64,000 nucleotides of DNA from Oscheius sp. JU75 (Eukaryota; Nematoda; Chromadorea; Rhabditida; Rhabditidae), in assembly GCA_037178855.1 (NCBI GenBank), contig JASJZC010000007.1:10478001-10542000 (forward strand), given 5' to 3'. Positions 52,628 to 63,201 of this stretch are shown piece by piece. Within the stretch, counting starts at the first letter, position 1. Every line of letters starts with the position of its first letter. The position numbers were made by a program, and so were the translations under genes. A model generated the notes under the pieces. It saw nothing but the letters and a program-made list of their open reading frames with translations. It made no database searches and was not told where the DNA came from.

Positions 52628-53673
52628 TGTTGCCTAAAGTGGTGTTTATTGTCTGAAGACAAAGTAAGCTTTCAAAAATTCATATAGTAAAACAGTTTTG
52701 ACTAGAAAATTGCAATTTTCCTTCGTTTTAGTGGTTTGGTAGTAGAAGAAAGAGTTATGTCAGGTTGACAAAAACAAGTTGGTATAGGAGAGTGACAGGT
52801 TGACAGGGAGTCAAGTACACGTTTCGCTGGATTTGAGCAGTTTCATAGAATGGCAGAATCAGGAGAGGTAGAGGGCTTCAGAGATCAGAGAAATGGTCAA
52901 AGTTCGTCAGGTAGGTAGAAACAGACTAAGAATTTTACAGTTTACCCTGCTCAACATGTGAAAGTGAGCATAAAGATTGCTGCTAATGAAGATATTGAGA
53001 TTATTGGCACTCCTTGCTGTTATGGACAGGGGCAGCGCAGTCAACCCCTTCGGCCAAGGCCTTTTGATGACCGAGTGAACTGGGGAAAGCAGTCGCGAAA
53101 AAATGGGTTTCGCCCATTCGGCACAGGTAGATAAGGCTCGGCTACCTGGAGTTCCGTCATGAAACACTGTCGCTCTTTCACAGCTGTTCCTCTGGTGCAC
53201 GGGATACTTGATAGCTTGTCGAGATTGTACAGGTGAAAGGTGTCAAAACTCTATATGAGGTTGTTCCAGCCCGAAAAAAAAGATTTAACTAAAGATCATG
53301 AATGGAGAAGGAGAAGCTGACATCCAAAGTCCATACGCACTGTTATTTCAGACATGTGACCTTGACTACCGTCGGGCGAGACCCCCTGTTCGGCAATACT
53401 ATGTATGTCAGCGGAATTGGGTGTTCACAATAGGTGATAAGATTCTGTATTTTCATATACGAACTTTTCCAAAGAACATGGAAGGTACTCTCGAGGAGGC
53501 TTACGGTCTTTGATTTGTCCGGTCAGCTGGCTGCCGATTCGGTCATAATGCCCGGATGACTGGAATTCAAGTGGTGTCCATGCAACAAAATGCGCTCCTA
53601 ATTACCCAGCCGGACGATCCCTCACACGTGCTTTTACGGCTTCGGCTACGCACATTATCACCGTCGTCTCCAG
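52628..53673. other. Divergent intergenic region with TTGACAG-type sequence
   Basis: Upstream of both the minus-strand TSP1 gene and the plus-strand ZP gene. Between about 52740 and 52900 it contains scattered GTTGACAG/GGTTGACAGG units like those at 60 kb. An open frame at 53298-53513 was rejected as the ZP start because a signal-peptide exon with a splice site begins at 53674. Confidence 0.45.
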
Positions 53674-53676
53674 ATG
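53666..53676 (+). promoter_or_regulatory. Probable spliced-leader acceptor directly at ZP gene start
   Basis: TCTCCAG ends at 53673 and the ATG starts at 53674, so a spliced leader would join directly to the start codon. Confidence 0.5.
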
Positions 53677-55389
53677 CTGTGGAAATTTCTTTGGCTTTTT
53701 ATCCCGGGATCTTTCGGTGCCTTCACTCTCCCACCAATGATTGGCAACGAGCTTAAAGGTCTACCCTTTTGATCTTTTTACATATTACTTTAGGACAACC
53801 CTTTGTCAGCTGTGATACCCAACATATACTCTTTTTTGCCAACACTTCGGGTCCATTTGGAGGTAACGCTTACACAAAGGTAGTGACTACCGTAATCCTT
53901 TCCATGATTCATTTTAGGGCTTCTTCTCTATCCCCGGCTGTCATCTTCGTGGCAATTCCTCAGAAAACTTAGTTGAGCTAGCTATTCCAACAAGTGACAA
54001 ATGTGGCGTCCGGCGGAAAAGAATGGTAGCTGTTCGTCATCTCTCTCTCTTAAAAAAAACCTATTCCAGACGGGTAAAAAGGGCTTGGAACTAGAAGTTA
54101 CGGTAGTTCTCATGTTCCATCACATCTTCCTGACAAAGGGAGACAGATCGTTCAACTTGAAATGTGTCTATGCAGAAATTGAGACACAGGTTACGCGAGA
54201 AATTGATGTTAGGTAAGAGGTCGTGCTTACGACTTGTATCAAAATTTTAGTACCATTCCACCGCAAGACCTGCCGGTTATGGATGTTCAGAACGAGGAGC
54301 AACAGCCAACTTGCGGCTACGATGTACGTTTCAGACCTTTTTCCAGCCCTTTGCGCAATATAATTACCTTTTCACACCTGGCTGCCCTAAGGACTAGTCT
54401 TTAGGTGTTGTCTGGCGGACCTCGAGGCGATCCCGTACGGTTTGCGACAATAGGAGACTCCGTTTACCACAGGTAATTAAAGTTTTTGAAAAAATAATGT
54501 AAACGCCCAAATTTGAAAACAGAAAGTTTGTTATACTTGGTCCCGCAACGAAGTTCATTTTCTATGTTTCCCTGTTTTTCCATGCAAATGCTTGAAAAAT
54601 ATTATAGATGGCACTGCGAGACAGGTCGAGACGACGAATTTTGCATGACCGTTCATTCCTGTACGGCAGACGACGGACAGGGATGGACACAGGAGCTTAT
54701 TGATGTCGATGGGTAATCCTCCAGTTGAAAAATCTCATATCATCCAATTAGGTGTACTCTCGACAGTTTCCTTCTCGCAAATCTCCAACCCGCTGGGGGC
54801 TTGTCGATGGGTCAAAAGACCCAAGTTTTCAAGTTTGCGGACCGTCCGACAGTATACTTCAACTGTATGATCCGATTGCAACCGAAGAGTTCGACAGACG
54901 AGTGTTCAGTAAGAACTTTGATCCATGCTTACAGGTTTCAGATGCCGGACGAATACTGCCGAAATCCAAGAGGGAGCACTGAAGCTATGATCATGGACAG
55001 TGAGAATGAAATTACTGAGAGACCGGATACAATTGAAGAAGAGCTGGAGAAATCTTTTCCAACTCCCAAAATCTTTGTACCTGTAAGACTCGATAGTATC
55101 ACAATAATACCAGTTTCAGAATGAGCACCGCCGAAAGAGACTGTTCCGAAAAAGTCGAGACGTCTCGAATCGGACCATGGACTTGGACGTGTCAGCTCCC
55201 GCAATAGATGTCTTTGACATCCCCGTAGAAGAAAAATCCTCCCCACCCCTTAAAGAAGGAGAAGTCTGCCTCTCGCGTCAAGTTTTTGCCATCAGTTTCG
55301 CCTTTTTCCTCTGCTCCATCCTATTATTTATTGTTGGAATATGCCTTTGTCATCGGAGAAGTGGTAAGGTAACATGGAGTCCTCAATGA
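53674..55389 (+). CDS. ZP-domain (cuticlin-like) transmembrane protein
   Basis: Exons: 53674-53758, 53794-53879, 53918-54025, 54070-54212, 54251-54323, 54405-54472, 54608-54712, 54752-54908, 54942-55082, 55120-55389, giving 411 residues. A signal peptide (MLWKFLWLFIPGSFGAFT) precedes the ZP domain from about Cys35. Family landmarks are GPFGGNAYTKGFFSIPGC, LELEVTVVLMFHHIFLTK, PTCGYDV and IGDSVYHRWHCE. After the domain, RRKR (326-329) is a furin-type site. A TM segment (about 377-399, FAFFLCSILLFIVGICLC) and a short tail close the protein. Cuticlins and related ZP proteins are cleaved and polymerise in the cuticle or apical matrix. The donor at 53880 was chosen because the earlier GT at 53872 breaks the frame. 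The segment 54909-54941 is either a 33-nt intron or 11 extra codons. Confidence 0.92.
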
Positions 55390-55608
55390 CAGTTTTTTTT
55401 AGCGCGCCCCGTTAAGTTTTTCCCGCCACCTAATTGAGTATGCGTATGGCTCAATTGAATAAAACTACATAAAATTCTTCATTGCGGTGAAAAAGAGAGG
55501 GGCAGAAGAAGACCATTTGAGCATGGCATCACAAAGTGGAGAAGGAAAAAAATGGTAAACCCGTAGTGGTCAGAAGAAGAGAAGCAAGAAAGGGGGGAGG
55601 GGCGGCAG

Positions 55609-56337
55609 TCATAAGAAGATAAGCATAAGCCACATTAATAGGAATGACACCGTGATTTGGGAACCGGTGTTGCCGTTGCAGTAGTCTGCGTAGCAAGTAC
55701 AGACATCGATTGTCGAGTCATCATAATTGTCGCCTCCAAGTTTGAAGAGCTCTCGTTTCCTGAAACTCAATTTTTGGCGCGAAAACAATAATTGTACCTA
55801 TAAGCACGACAAGAATCTCTGTGCATCCATCGAAACCGATGAACTATGGATGTATTGAAGCCGTTGACCAGGATATCGTTCATGCAGCCACGGATATGTC
55901 CTGCTATTTTTATTCCTTAACACTTGTTCGTCAACAAAAATTACTAAAGTTACCTGCTATATTAATCTGTTCAAATAATGAGACACAAATGGTGGAGCAG
56001 TGCACGGTTTGAACTCGGCCATTGGCTACAGTACTATCGTCGCATTCGTCTAAATAACATGTTTTTTTGTATTTGGGTAAAATCACACCTGTAAAATTCT
56101 TAGGCTGTTTATAAACGTGTCGAAGCATGGGCCAGACTCCTTCGTAGAGTTTCGACATGCACGAAAAACATCGGGCGGTATCTGAAAATAGATTCAGTAC
56201 CCTAGGAAGAGGGTAAGTTCACTCGTACCACTTTTCGCTAATATTGGGGTTCCGTCGATCACTGCCACAAAGGTGGGATGGCTGGATGCCGACCAGGCAC
56301 TGCGCAATACTAGCAGCAGAAACACAAGAGAGCACAT
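55609..56337 (-). CDS. Ly6/uPAR-like GPI-anchored surface protein
   Basis: Five minus-strand exons: 56337-56229, 56181-56089, 56049-55954, 55903-55798, 55759-55609, in phase, 184 residues. A signal peptide (MCSLVFLLLVLRSAWSA) is followed by CFSCMSKLYEGVW, DECDD, CSTICVSLF, a GC and finally CTCYADYCNG. The last is the C-x-C...C-N ending typical of three-finger Ly6 domains. The protein ends in a hydrophobic run (FLLMWLMLIFL), consistent with GPI attachment near Asn-Gly. Worm members of this broad group (for example ODR-2 and HOT proteins) act on neuronal signalling; no specific orthologue is claimed. Its stop lies 220 bp from the stop of the convergent ZP gene. Confidence 0.85.
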
Positions 56338-58034
56338 GACCTCATGCTTAAGAGAGTCAGTTTTCAAGTTTTAGAAGAAGAAAAAGTAATAGGAAACGGA
56401 AAGTTAGATTTTGATTAACGTTGCTAGAACTAAGGAATTCGAGCTATCTCTGTCATGCGACTAAAAATCGAAAATTTGAGATTCCAGGACAGAGGTTGGA
56501 TCCGACTTAAATAGTATCGATATCGGTTTATTGAAGAAGTTTTCCACGTACCGGGAATACATTTCTATCAGAAATCATATGTTTCTTAGAAGTGTGCAAA
56601 AAGGACACGCTTCGAACTGTCACAGAACCACAGTTCAATTCGTTTCGTGACACATAATTTTTCATAAAGAATTCCGAGATACATATGCACTTTTTTAGCT
56701 AAAAGATAAAAGGCAGGCATATTCAAACGAAAATCCTGTTTCTAACAGAGAGTAAGGAGGGTAAGGCGCTCATTTCGAGCGGAACTGGCTCTATGATTAT
56801 GACAAAGTGTGGCAATCTAATTTGTGCTCCCTATTTGGAATCTCACCCAATCTGAGGTGCAAGCTTCCCTAATCAACTTTGTCTTAGGGCTCGAACACGT
56901 CAAAAAGCGATAAAGTGGACGTTAAACTCTAGAATCAAACAGCTGGCCACGATGCATAGTGTATAACTGTGTGGGAGCTTCCATTCGCACGCCATAAGTA
57001 CCGGCTCTCGAAAAGCTGCTCCCGGACAAGACTTTGCCTCGGGGACTTTCTATGGGAAAATGCAAATTTCAGGACTAGGTCTAACTAATATCTAGCTAAC
57101 AATTGTCGTACAACGTTGTTATGTTGAAGATGATAAAAATGTCTCAGAACCTATTGGAACTGTGTTTTGTATTTCTTAGCTATATGTTTGCTTTGATCCC
57201 TGTGCAATTGCTGTTATAGAAAATACACAAACATTTTTTACATTGTCTGAGCTTGCTTAACATAAAAGGTAAAATCTCACGGTCTGATAGACAGGGCAAG
57301 CTTAGAGTTGACTAATAATATTCCTTCGTTTTTGTTTCGTGGACGGGCAAGATTGATTCCGCCACAGAAACCATTGTGCTTTCATAGGTTCGATTATTGA
57401 AACGGCAAAGAAAGGGTGCATACTATTTAACTTGGAATCTACCAAAAAGCAAAAAATCTGAAAATTGCAAACGTTTGCAACAAGCAAAACTACTGCGGTA
57501 AAGAGAAGACGTGGCCGATCATATTGAGTGCAAAATTGATCGGGACACTTGCCTAGGTGTGAGAAGAAATCACAATTCATCAGCCGGAAATGATTGACGA
57601 GAACAACTGTCCTGATCCGCGGCGATGATAGCATAAAACAACCGCAGCGCTTCGTCGGCTGTCAGCATCTAAGTGCTCAGCTGATTTTTACTACTCAACA
57701 CAAAAAACGCAGCTAATCGAACTAATGGCAAAAAGTAGATGAAGAGTAATAGGACATTCCCTGAGCTTTTATAGCCCATCAAAGTCATCGTCTCGATAGA
57801 AACAGAAAATCATGGGAGGGTTCCCAAAAAAGAAGGGGTAGGCTGATTATTATATATGTTAAAAGCAGAAGACTCGCAGAGTTTCAATCAGACACTGCGA
57901 TGCGTCGAGAGGCTCTGAAGCACAATCAGAACCACTCTGCCGAAACAATAGGACTCGTCTAATTCATAGATGCGCCCCCATAGATGGCAGTGATCGAGGA
58001 TGTCTCTCTCTTAATACAAGTTTGCAAAACTTAC
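56338..58034. other. Mostly non-coding; may hold 3' exons of the minus-strand gene starting at 58119
   Basis: A Cys-containing minus-strand stretch between about 57634 and 57440 reads GKCPDQFCTQYDRPRLLF and then a hydrophobic run with VVLLVANVCNF. It could be the end of a short surface protein whose signal peptide is at 58119. I could not find a set of splice sites that keeps the frame. Nothing else stands out. Confidence 0.35.
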
Positions 58035-58119
58035 GTCGTCCGTAGAAGGTACCGTAGGTGGATTCTTCCTCGACTGCTAGAACAATGACTGCGGTCATGA
58101 GAAGCCAGACGAGCCGCAT
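58035..58119 (-). CDS. First exon (signal peptide) of an unresolved secreted protein
   Basis: ATG 58119 gives a convincing signal peptide (MRLVWLLMTAVIVLAV) and then EEESTYGTFYGR before a GTAAGT donor at 58034, in phase 1. The rest of the gene must lie below 58034 on the minus strand; see the region 57440-57634. No family can be assigned from 28 residues. Confidence 0.5.
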
Positions 58120-59290
58120 CGAACCATCGGGCTGTAAAGTGTGATTCTATCAGTTTTGGAAAAACTGGGAGTTTAGGGCATGGCCAAATCGTGATTATTG
58201 TAGGGCCAGATGTGACATAAAAGAGGGACGTGATCGTAAAGTAAACGACTGCTTGCGATTAGCCTGATTGACTTTTTGAAAGTTTCAGATGAGAGTAGCT
58301 AACCGTATGTTAAAAGCCTGCAAAAGGTCGAAGACTCCAAAAAATTCGAGAAAAAACGGCTGCAAGTGGCACGTGGACTTTTTGGTGTCTTGTTGGTGCG
58401 ACTAGATAATGTGTGATTGTATACGTTGGGAAGAGCGCGAATAGCCGGCCGCAAATCCAATTGAGACCGAGACAATAAACTTCGGCAACGTGCTGATTCG
58501 AACTCGCGCTAACGGTGTGCGCGTTCCTGGAGAGCATCATGGTTTCTTTGCTCAAGGAAGCCTTGTCTCAATGAATTAACGACTCCTGCTAGCAACATAA
58601 ATTCCCCGTTCAACGAGCAAATCCACAAAAACTGCATTAGCTGCTGAGCTATATCAGAAGAAACTTTAAGAAGTAGGACTTCTACAAAAAGGAGGGAAGG
58701 TTTTTAAAACTGACCAGAAGATGTGCTTTTTACGTAGGGCCGGTGGAGAAATGATTTGGGTTCTTCAATTAAAGAGGGTGGGACCAGTTAGTACTCCCTG
58801 GGGTGTTACCGTAGACACGGCAAGACGTTGATTACCGGATTTCTCAACTGTTTAGGGGTCGAAGTTTGAATACGACTGTGAAACTGTCAAAAGAAGAATT
58901 TGACAAAAGAATTGCGGTACAATAACTGTAAGATTTTCAGCGAAACCACAAAAGCCCTGTTAAAAAAAAGACCGTCGAATCTGAGTAAAGAAAGGGGATG
59001 TTTGGAAGGAAAACAAGTTAGAAATCCTAGTAGAGAATTTCAAGAGTAACTTCGCCTAAATTGCTTAATGGAAAAAGCATTTGCGTAGTGGCGGCCCACG
59101 ATTTGTCCTAACTCAATTCACTCGAAAGGTGTCCAAATTCTTGGAGGATAGAAGCAAGCACTATCACGGAGATTGGAGCAGGGAAATGTTGCAAAATAAC
59201 GTGAGAAGACAGCGAAAAGACGCCTGTGAACACGGGGGGCAGAAGTGAATATTCAAAGGTGATGGAAATCAAATTGAGCTCGTATGGGCT

Positions 59291-59315
59291 TCCTCGCCTT
59301 TGGGCAAGGCGAGGA
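59291..59315. other. 10-bp perfect hairpin with short loop
   Basis: The left arm TCCTCGCCTT and right arm AAGGCGAGGA are exact complements, separated by TGGGC. It lies in intergenic sequence with no nearby stop codon. It could be a structured RNA piece, a transposon remnant or chance. Confidence 0.5.
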
Positions 59316-59616
59316 GCTAAATTACTAAGGGATTACAAATGATTTGCTCTCCCGCCCAGCGGCTAAGGCTTCCTCCATTTCTGATAAAAAGGAGGCGCGC
59401 TCTGTGACCTGAAACCCGTCGGGAGGACGAACGCGGCTCGAAGACGTCGGCGCGGTTATGAATGCGCGGGGTGGCATCTATCAGCGGTAGCCGAGGTCAC
59501 AGGTCCCCAGGGGAGACAAAACATGACGAATCGCTGCCACGAAATCTCTTTGAGGGGATCCTCTGCCCACTTTTGGCACCAAAGTAAAGTGAGCTTAGGG
59601 AGGACACTCTCGATAA

Positions 59617-59997
59617 ATGTATGTGCGAAATTGGGAGGCAACGATGGCACCTGTGCTCGCTGTCATCAATCAGGCTGTGCGCACAACTGCTGAGCTTGAT
59701 TCTGCTCTCTCAAGGCGCAACAGGTGGCCACAACTTCTGAAGCTCTTTCAGCGCTACTTCCGGAGGAAAAAATGCGTCTCGTCTAGCAAAAGGTCATGTC
59801 AAAAAGTAGCTCTTCTATCTTCGAACGTGTCTAGGTCACTTTCATCTCTCAAGAACCTACAGTATATTGACATGTGTCCAAAGGTGTCGTATGCAAGTCA
59901 GTGCGCCAACTATGTGAGAAATTGCCTGGATACTGGATTATGGGCAGAAACGGAATATCTGAAACAGGCTAGCATACCCACAGATGACAGCATATGA
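59617..59997 (+). CDS. Candidate unidentified open frame of 126 codons
   Basis: The frame from ATG 59617 (or the internal ATG at 59644) is open to a TGA. It includes basic helix-like sequence (WPQLLKLFQRYFRRKK) and six Cys in the second half (for example YASQCANYVRNCLD). There is no clear signal peptide. No intron, acceptor or family supports it. It could be a real small gene, an exon, or a remnant. Confidence 0.22.
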   Translation: MYVRNWEATMAPVLAVINQAVRTTAELDSALSRRNRWPQLLKLFQRYFRRKKCVSSSKRSCQKVALLSSNVSRSLSSLKNLQYIDMCPKVSYASQCANYVRNCLDTGLWAETEYLKQASIPTDDSI

Positions 59998-60006
59998 TAG
60001 TAAGAT

Positions 60007-60330
60007 ACCCACGGACAAGTTGAAAGAGAGTGAAAGAAGAAACAGGTAGACAGTTACACAAAGAAAGGTGGTAGACGGAATATCATGAACAATGCAGATA
60101 TCCACAGGCAAAATGACAGGAACAAATTGGCAGATACATAAGGACAGATTGACAGATAGAAGATGTCAAAAGCAGTTTGACAGAATCACGTCTACAGGTG
60201 GATAGGGTAATATTGACAGATACACATGGACAAAATCACAACTATACAAGGGCATGTTGTTAGAAAAAGGATAGCAAAAACTAAGTGACAAATACACACA
60301 GATAGATTGACAGGGAGATGCTAGAATCCG
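60007..60330. repeat. Degenerate TTGACAGATA-type repeat tract
   Basis: Over about 320 bases, units such as ATTGACAGATA, GATTGACAG, ATACACA and GGACAGATTGACAG recur with irregular spacing. The same word families appear at 30840-31010 and 52740-52900. Confidence 0.65.
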
Positions 60331-61759
60331 AACTTATGATCTTATATTAAAAGGGTGGCTTAAGAAAGTAAGAAGAAGGACTGTCCCTATAGGCTGAACA
60401 TAGGCATTTACAGATCAAAGGAAGAAAGCTTATTGGGATAAGCTGAGAATCACAAATGTTGCCAGCAGCTGTTTACAATTTGCCGCTACTAATGTTTACG
60501 TTCCGTCAAAGCGCGTAAGACTTCTGTTTCGGGCGAAGGGCCAAAATGATGGAATGGAGATCGAGGTCAAAACGGGAGAGAGTTCCGCTCTCTCGCGCTC
60601 CTCTTTCTAGACCCTCCCTGTCCGCCTTGGAAGAGAGAGGCTGCTCCTAATGACGTCGAACACAAAGCAAAGGGTCTTCGATTGCGGGGGTCCCTCGTTA
60701 GCGACAGATTTTCCAAAATTATCAACACGGGGGAGCTGGAGTTAAGGCGTATACGTTAAATGCTGTCACAGTCGCTCAACAAAGTTGGGAGCATTCATTA
60801 AGCAAGTTGTGGCAGCGATTTTCCGGAAACAAAAGAGGTTTGCGGGTGCGAGAGTTGTCATAATGGAGGGCAATTACTAGACGGCTTTGCCAAAAGTCAA
60901 ATGAAGCAAGAAGGTAGAGAGCGAGGCGTCTTGGACTTCTCTCCCGATTAATAGCAGACAACTTTTGGAGAAGTGCAATGGACATAATGGGGATTCGACT
61001 GCACCCAATAAGTCGGACGCACATCAACCGGCACCCGCCTGAATCTCACCTTTTGGATAACGTTAATTTCCGGAAGGCTACTTCCTATACACATTAACAG
61101 AAATAACTTTTTTCGCCACGTGTTTTGAGACAACATCGGCCTTCATCTTAATACGTTATCGTATCCAATAGTTTTGTGCTCAAAGCTATAGGATTCACAA
61201 TTCCAAAGATCCATCCACCCTTGGTTTAGCAAAGCGCTTCAAAAATTCCGAAACACTTATCTACATGATCTTTTTGAAGATGTCTATGTAGCTCGGTAAT
61301 GTAAAGCGAGACAACCTGTTGGAATAGCAGAGATTCTTGAAACAGACAAAGATCCTTAAGGAACAAGCTTGAAAAGATCAGTAACGTTGTATTGATAAAC
61401 AGCTTATTTGCAGCCAGAGAACGTTTTGGGCACAAGATGGTCTAATTTTCCGATTTCCCATTCACTATTCAAGCTCTTCATAAGACAAAGTCTATGACTA
61501 TGTTTGATTTATGATTGTGTGTACCAGACATTTGACGCCTTTTAACAAAAAAAGCCCCCGTCGGCTCCACGGCAATATGTCAATTGTTAACAATAGCTTT
61601 GCTTAGTCATATTAGAAAGATTCATTGAAAGAAAGATTGAATGGTATGTTAGTCTCTGTAACCCTGAGAGTCGTGTCCGTTTTTCAATACTCCACGAGGT
61701 GTTCCGTCCGGGTTGAATCGAACCCTAAAGCTTTTTAGTATCAAATAACTTTTATCTTT

Positions 61760-62926
61760 CTACCTTTGCTTAGAGGATGGCAGACTAGTTGAGGAGGTCG
61801 ATGATCCGTGATAAATGTCAGATTCGTCTCTGTAGTGAGGAGGATGAGTCGAAAAGACTACCGTTCCCATTGGGATGCCAAATCCGCCTGAAATTGAGAT
61901 TTTTGGTTTGTAAACCTTGTTGCTACACGTCCGCCTGACAGATGATCCTACAATTGGTGGCACGTGTGTGATTCATAGCAACGTCAACTGCCAGGGCAAT
62001 TTGTTCAACTGACACTGATGACGGTCGTGAATCCAAAGAAATTTTGAGGGCTGGGATGAAACTAATTAAAGTCACCAACGTCATGATTATCAAAGTCCTC
62101 AAGAGATCCTTTAATGTTTCTGCAACAAATTACCCAGTTTCACTTTGAGACGTTCCAGCGCCTCGAGACACAAAAACACCATCTGATAGTGTGTTCGGTT
62201 TTTGCGGAAAGGGTGTGTCTCCATATGAGTAATTCCGCGCGCCACATCGATTTGAAAGGCGAGAAAACGACTAACAGCAGATGGGATACCAGCCGTTCTC
62301 CTCACGGACACTCTCGTACTGTTGCGGATTTCGTCGTCGATGGAGCCAGCAGCCGTTGCAGAGCAGACAGCAGAGGAAGGAGAGGCACACTGAGACCGCG
62401 ATGGAAATGATCAGACCGATGATGAGTAAAGTGTAGTCAACTCTTAAAATGCTGTTTCTATGCATGGGTCTGAAACTCACTGTAATGTGGTACCGTATCC
62501 GGCCACAAATCTGTCCGCCCGATGATCAGAACCTTTCAAAATCAATGCCTTCTCCTCTGCACCACAACAATAGTGTCCCTGAAATCAGCTGTTTTCAGCA
62601 CAAAGTGTAGGGCAAGTTCATCACTCCCCCCTCCCTTTGTGTAATCGATCTGACCGCAACCTAGCTGTCAAGAGTAAGCGATAGAGTAAACAAAGAGACT
62701 TTTCTCCCAAATTTTGATGAAATCCATAAAGTTGAAAGCAAAAAAACTTACAACCCCTTCTTGCATAGAAGGACAGCACTCGAAGGCACATTCCAGCTGG
62801 TGACCGAACTCATTAGCTGGACATTTGACCTACAAAGAGGATGAGGGGGTGGCTAGTATGGATACTTACTCCTCCTAACACTGTTTCCAGTGAAAATAAT
62901 AGAAAGACCAGGTGATAGCGCAGCAT
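61760..62926 (-). CDS. Shisa-like Cys-rich single-pass membrane protein
   Basis: Minus-strand exons 62926-62870, 62829-62752, 62578-62533 and 62479-62271 join in phase to a TAG, giving 129 residues. A signal peptide (MLRYHLVFLLFSLETVLGG) is followed by a short Cys-rich ectodomain (VKCPAN, CAFECCPSM, HYCCGAEE). A TM segment comes next (YTLLIIGLIISIAVSVCLSF) and a juxtamembrane Cys/Arg stretch (CCLLCNGCWLHRRR). This order (paired CC motifs, TM, Cys-rich border) is that of Shisa/WBP1-like proteins. A further exon, 61887-61760, reads STHPPHYRDESD and ends in TAG. It contains a PPxY motif as expected in such tails and may be the true C-terminus through alternative splicing, but its donor is not resolved. 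Function is not known. Confidence 0.7.
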
Positions 62927-63201
62927 CCCGGCGGTGAGCGTCGGGAAGAACTGGTTGAGACGCAAACACGCATGGGCGGCGCCGTAATACAGTTCGAGCA
63001 CCAGAAGGCTAAGAGGTAGAAACCATTTTTTATATACTGCCACTAAAAAGAGAATTCACAACATCGTTGCTCCAAGAGTTTCATGTAAAAAGTCATAATC
63101 ATCCCTTTTTGTTCGCCTTAGAAGTACCAAAAGCTCAAAAAAAAACTTGCTGAGTTTATTTTTAGGCTTTTGCTTGTTAACTCCTAGCCCTACTTTCCTC
63201 A

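Larger units (their letters stand above)
58120..61759. other. Long region without supported genes; one candidate frame and a repeat tract
   Basis: Apart from the candidate at 59617-59997, the hairpin at 59291-59315 and the degenerate repeat at 60007-60330, nothing is recognised on either strand. A minus-strand frame at 60776-61027 lacks splice context. Confidence 0.4.

Noticed and set aside
53298..53513. Open frame of 71 codons just upstream of the ZP gene, as a possible first exon
   Set aside because: It has no signal peptide or donor in the right phase. A signal-peptide exon at 53674 joins the ZP exons in perfect phase and has its own acceptor.
60776..61136. Minus-strand frames near 61 kb
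   Set aside because: Short, overlapping, no start or splice context, and no recognisable motif.
62271..62600. Two apparent 23-nt introns in the Shisa-like gene
   Set aside because: Other splice choices (donor 62532 to acceptor at 62480, and donor 62751 to acceptor at 62579) keep frame with normal intron lengths, so 23-nt introns are not needed.
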